Under the pieces are notes generated by a model. The model was not told the origin of the DNA. It saw only the letters and a list, made by a program, of their open reading frames with translations, and did no database searches. A stretch of DNA of 64,000 bases from Xylanimonas cellulosilytica DSM 15894 (GTDB lineage: Bacteria > Actinomycetota > Actinomycetes > Actinomycetales > Cellulomonadaceae), in assembly GCF_000024965.1 (NCBI RefSeq), contig NC_013530.1, positions 744,001-808,000 on the forward strand. Reading direction: 5' to 3'. This document shows, in pieces, positions 63,982 to 64,000 of this stretch. The translations under genes were made by a program, and so were the position numbers. The first letter of the stretch is position 1, and each line of letters opens with the position of its first letter.

Positions 63982-64000
63982 CTTGCTGCAAGGTTTCTGC
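63982..64000. promoter_or_regulatory. Partial operator at the window edge
   Basis: CTTGC-T-GCAAG palindrome (63982-63992) followed by GTTTCTGC at the end, resembling sugar-responsive LacI-type operators of actinobacteria. The gene it controls lies outside the window. Confidence 0.4.

Overview
The window is very GC-rich and carries dense, tightly packed genes with ATGA, GTGA and TTGA start-stop overlaps, many GTG starts and many leaderless promoters. Actinobacterial families are present throughout: DUF3817, DUF6350, DUF3017, PspC-domain sensor kinase, mycobacterial-type ferredoxin sulfite reductase and PcrA. Together with a secreted GH11 xylanase and a phosphoketolase-Pta-AckA cluster, this suggests a plant-polymer-degrading actinobacterium of the Cellulomonas/Promicromonosporaceae type. 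That placement is inferred from gene content; no rRNA is present.

Layout. 1-5.9 kb (minus): xfp, pta and ackA, a phosphoketolase route to acetate and ATP. 6.2-8.4 kb: a SURF1 protein convergent with a PatB/MalY-type C-S lyase. 8.4-12 kb (minus): a heterodimeric ABC exporter with one intact and one degenerate ATP site. 12-16.4 kb (minus): padR, ABC ATPase and FtsX-type permease behind twin operators. 16.5-20.7 kb (plus): DUF3817, a lipoprotein, an OmpA-domain protein, guaA and a small membrane protein. 20.7-25.4 kb: an envelope-stress-like module, with a PspC membrane protein operon divergent from a PspC-histidine kinase/LuxR regulator pair. 25.4-35.6 kb (minus): a complete sulfate-assimilation operon (cobA, sulfonate-type ABC importer, cysN, cysD, cysH, sir, YeiH-type transporter). 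It is headed by a 51-residue membrane protein and, before that, a leaderless 23-codon leader peptide rich in Cys and Met. 35.7-43.3 kb: two membrane proteins, pcrA, an AAC(3)-like gene, a Clp-N/HTH pair and sucCD. 43.5-49.4 kb: a MetQ-DUF1684-DUF1684-MetN-MetI importer operon and a winged-helix regulator. 49.5-59.4 kb: the actinobacterial block DUF6350-purN-purH (with ZTP riboswitch)-DUF3017-mdh, interrupted by an FAD reductase, an aquaporin and the xylanase. 59.5-64 kb: a fused double ABC exporter and an ArsR/SRPBCC pair.

The main unexplained structure is repetitive. A REP-like palindrome (GGTGGTT/AACCACC arms) occurs at seven loci between 15.6 and 37.8 kb. It is open in five of six frames and is read through in five genes, including the core of PcrA. 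Separately, eight tandem units of about 62 bp, each a hairpin with covarying arms, fill the gap between purH and the FAD reductase. Several proteins also carry short in-frame tandem repeats. The regulatory DNA is informative: a Cys/Met leader with attenuator-like hairpin, palindromic operators for PadR, ArsR and the HTH-ClpN pair, a ZTP riboswitch, and several perfect-stem terminators.
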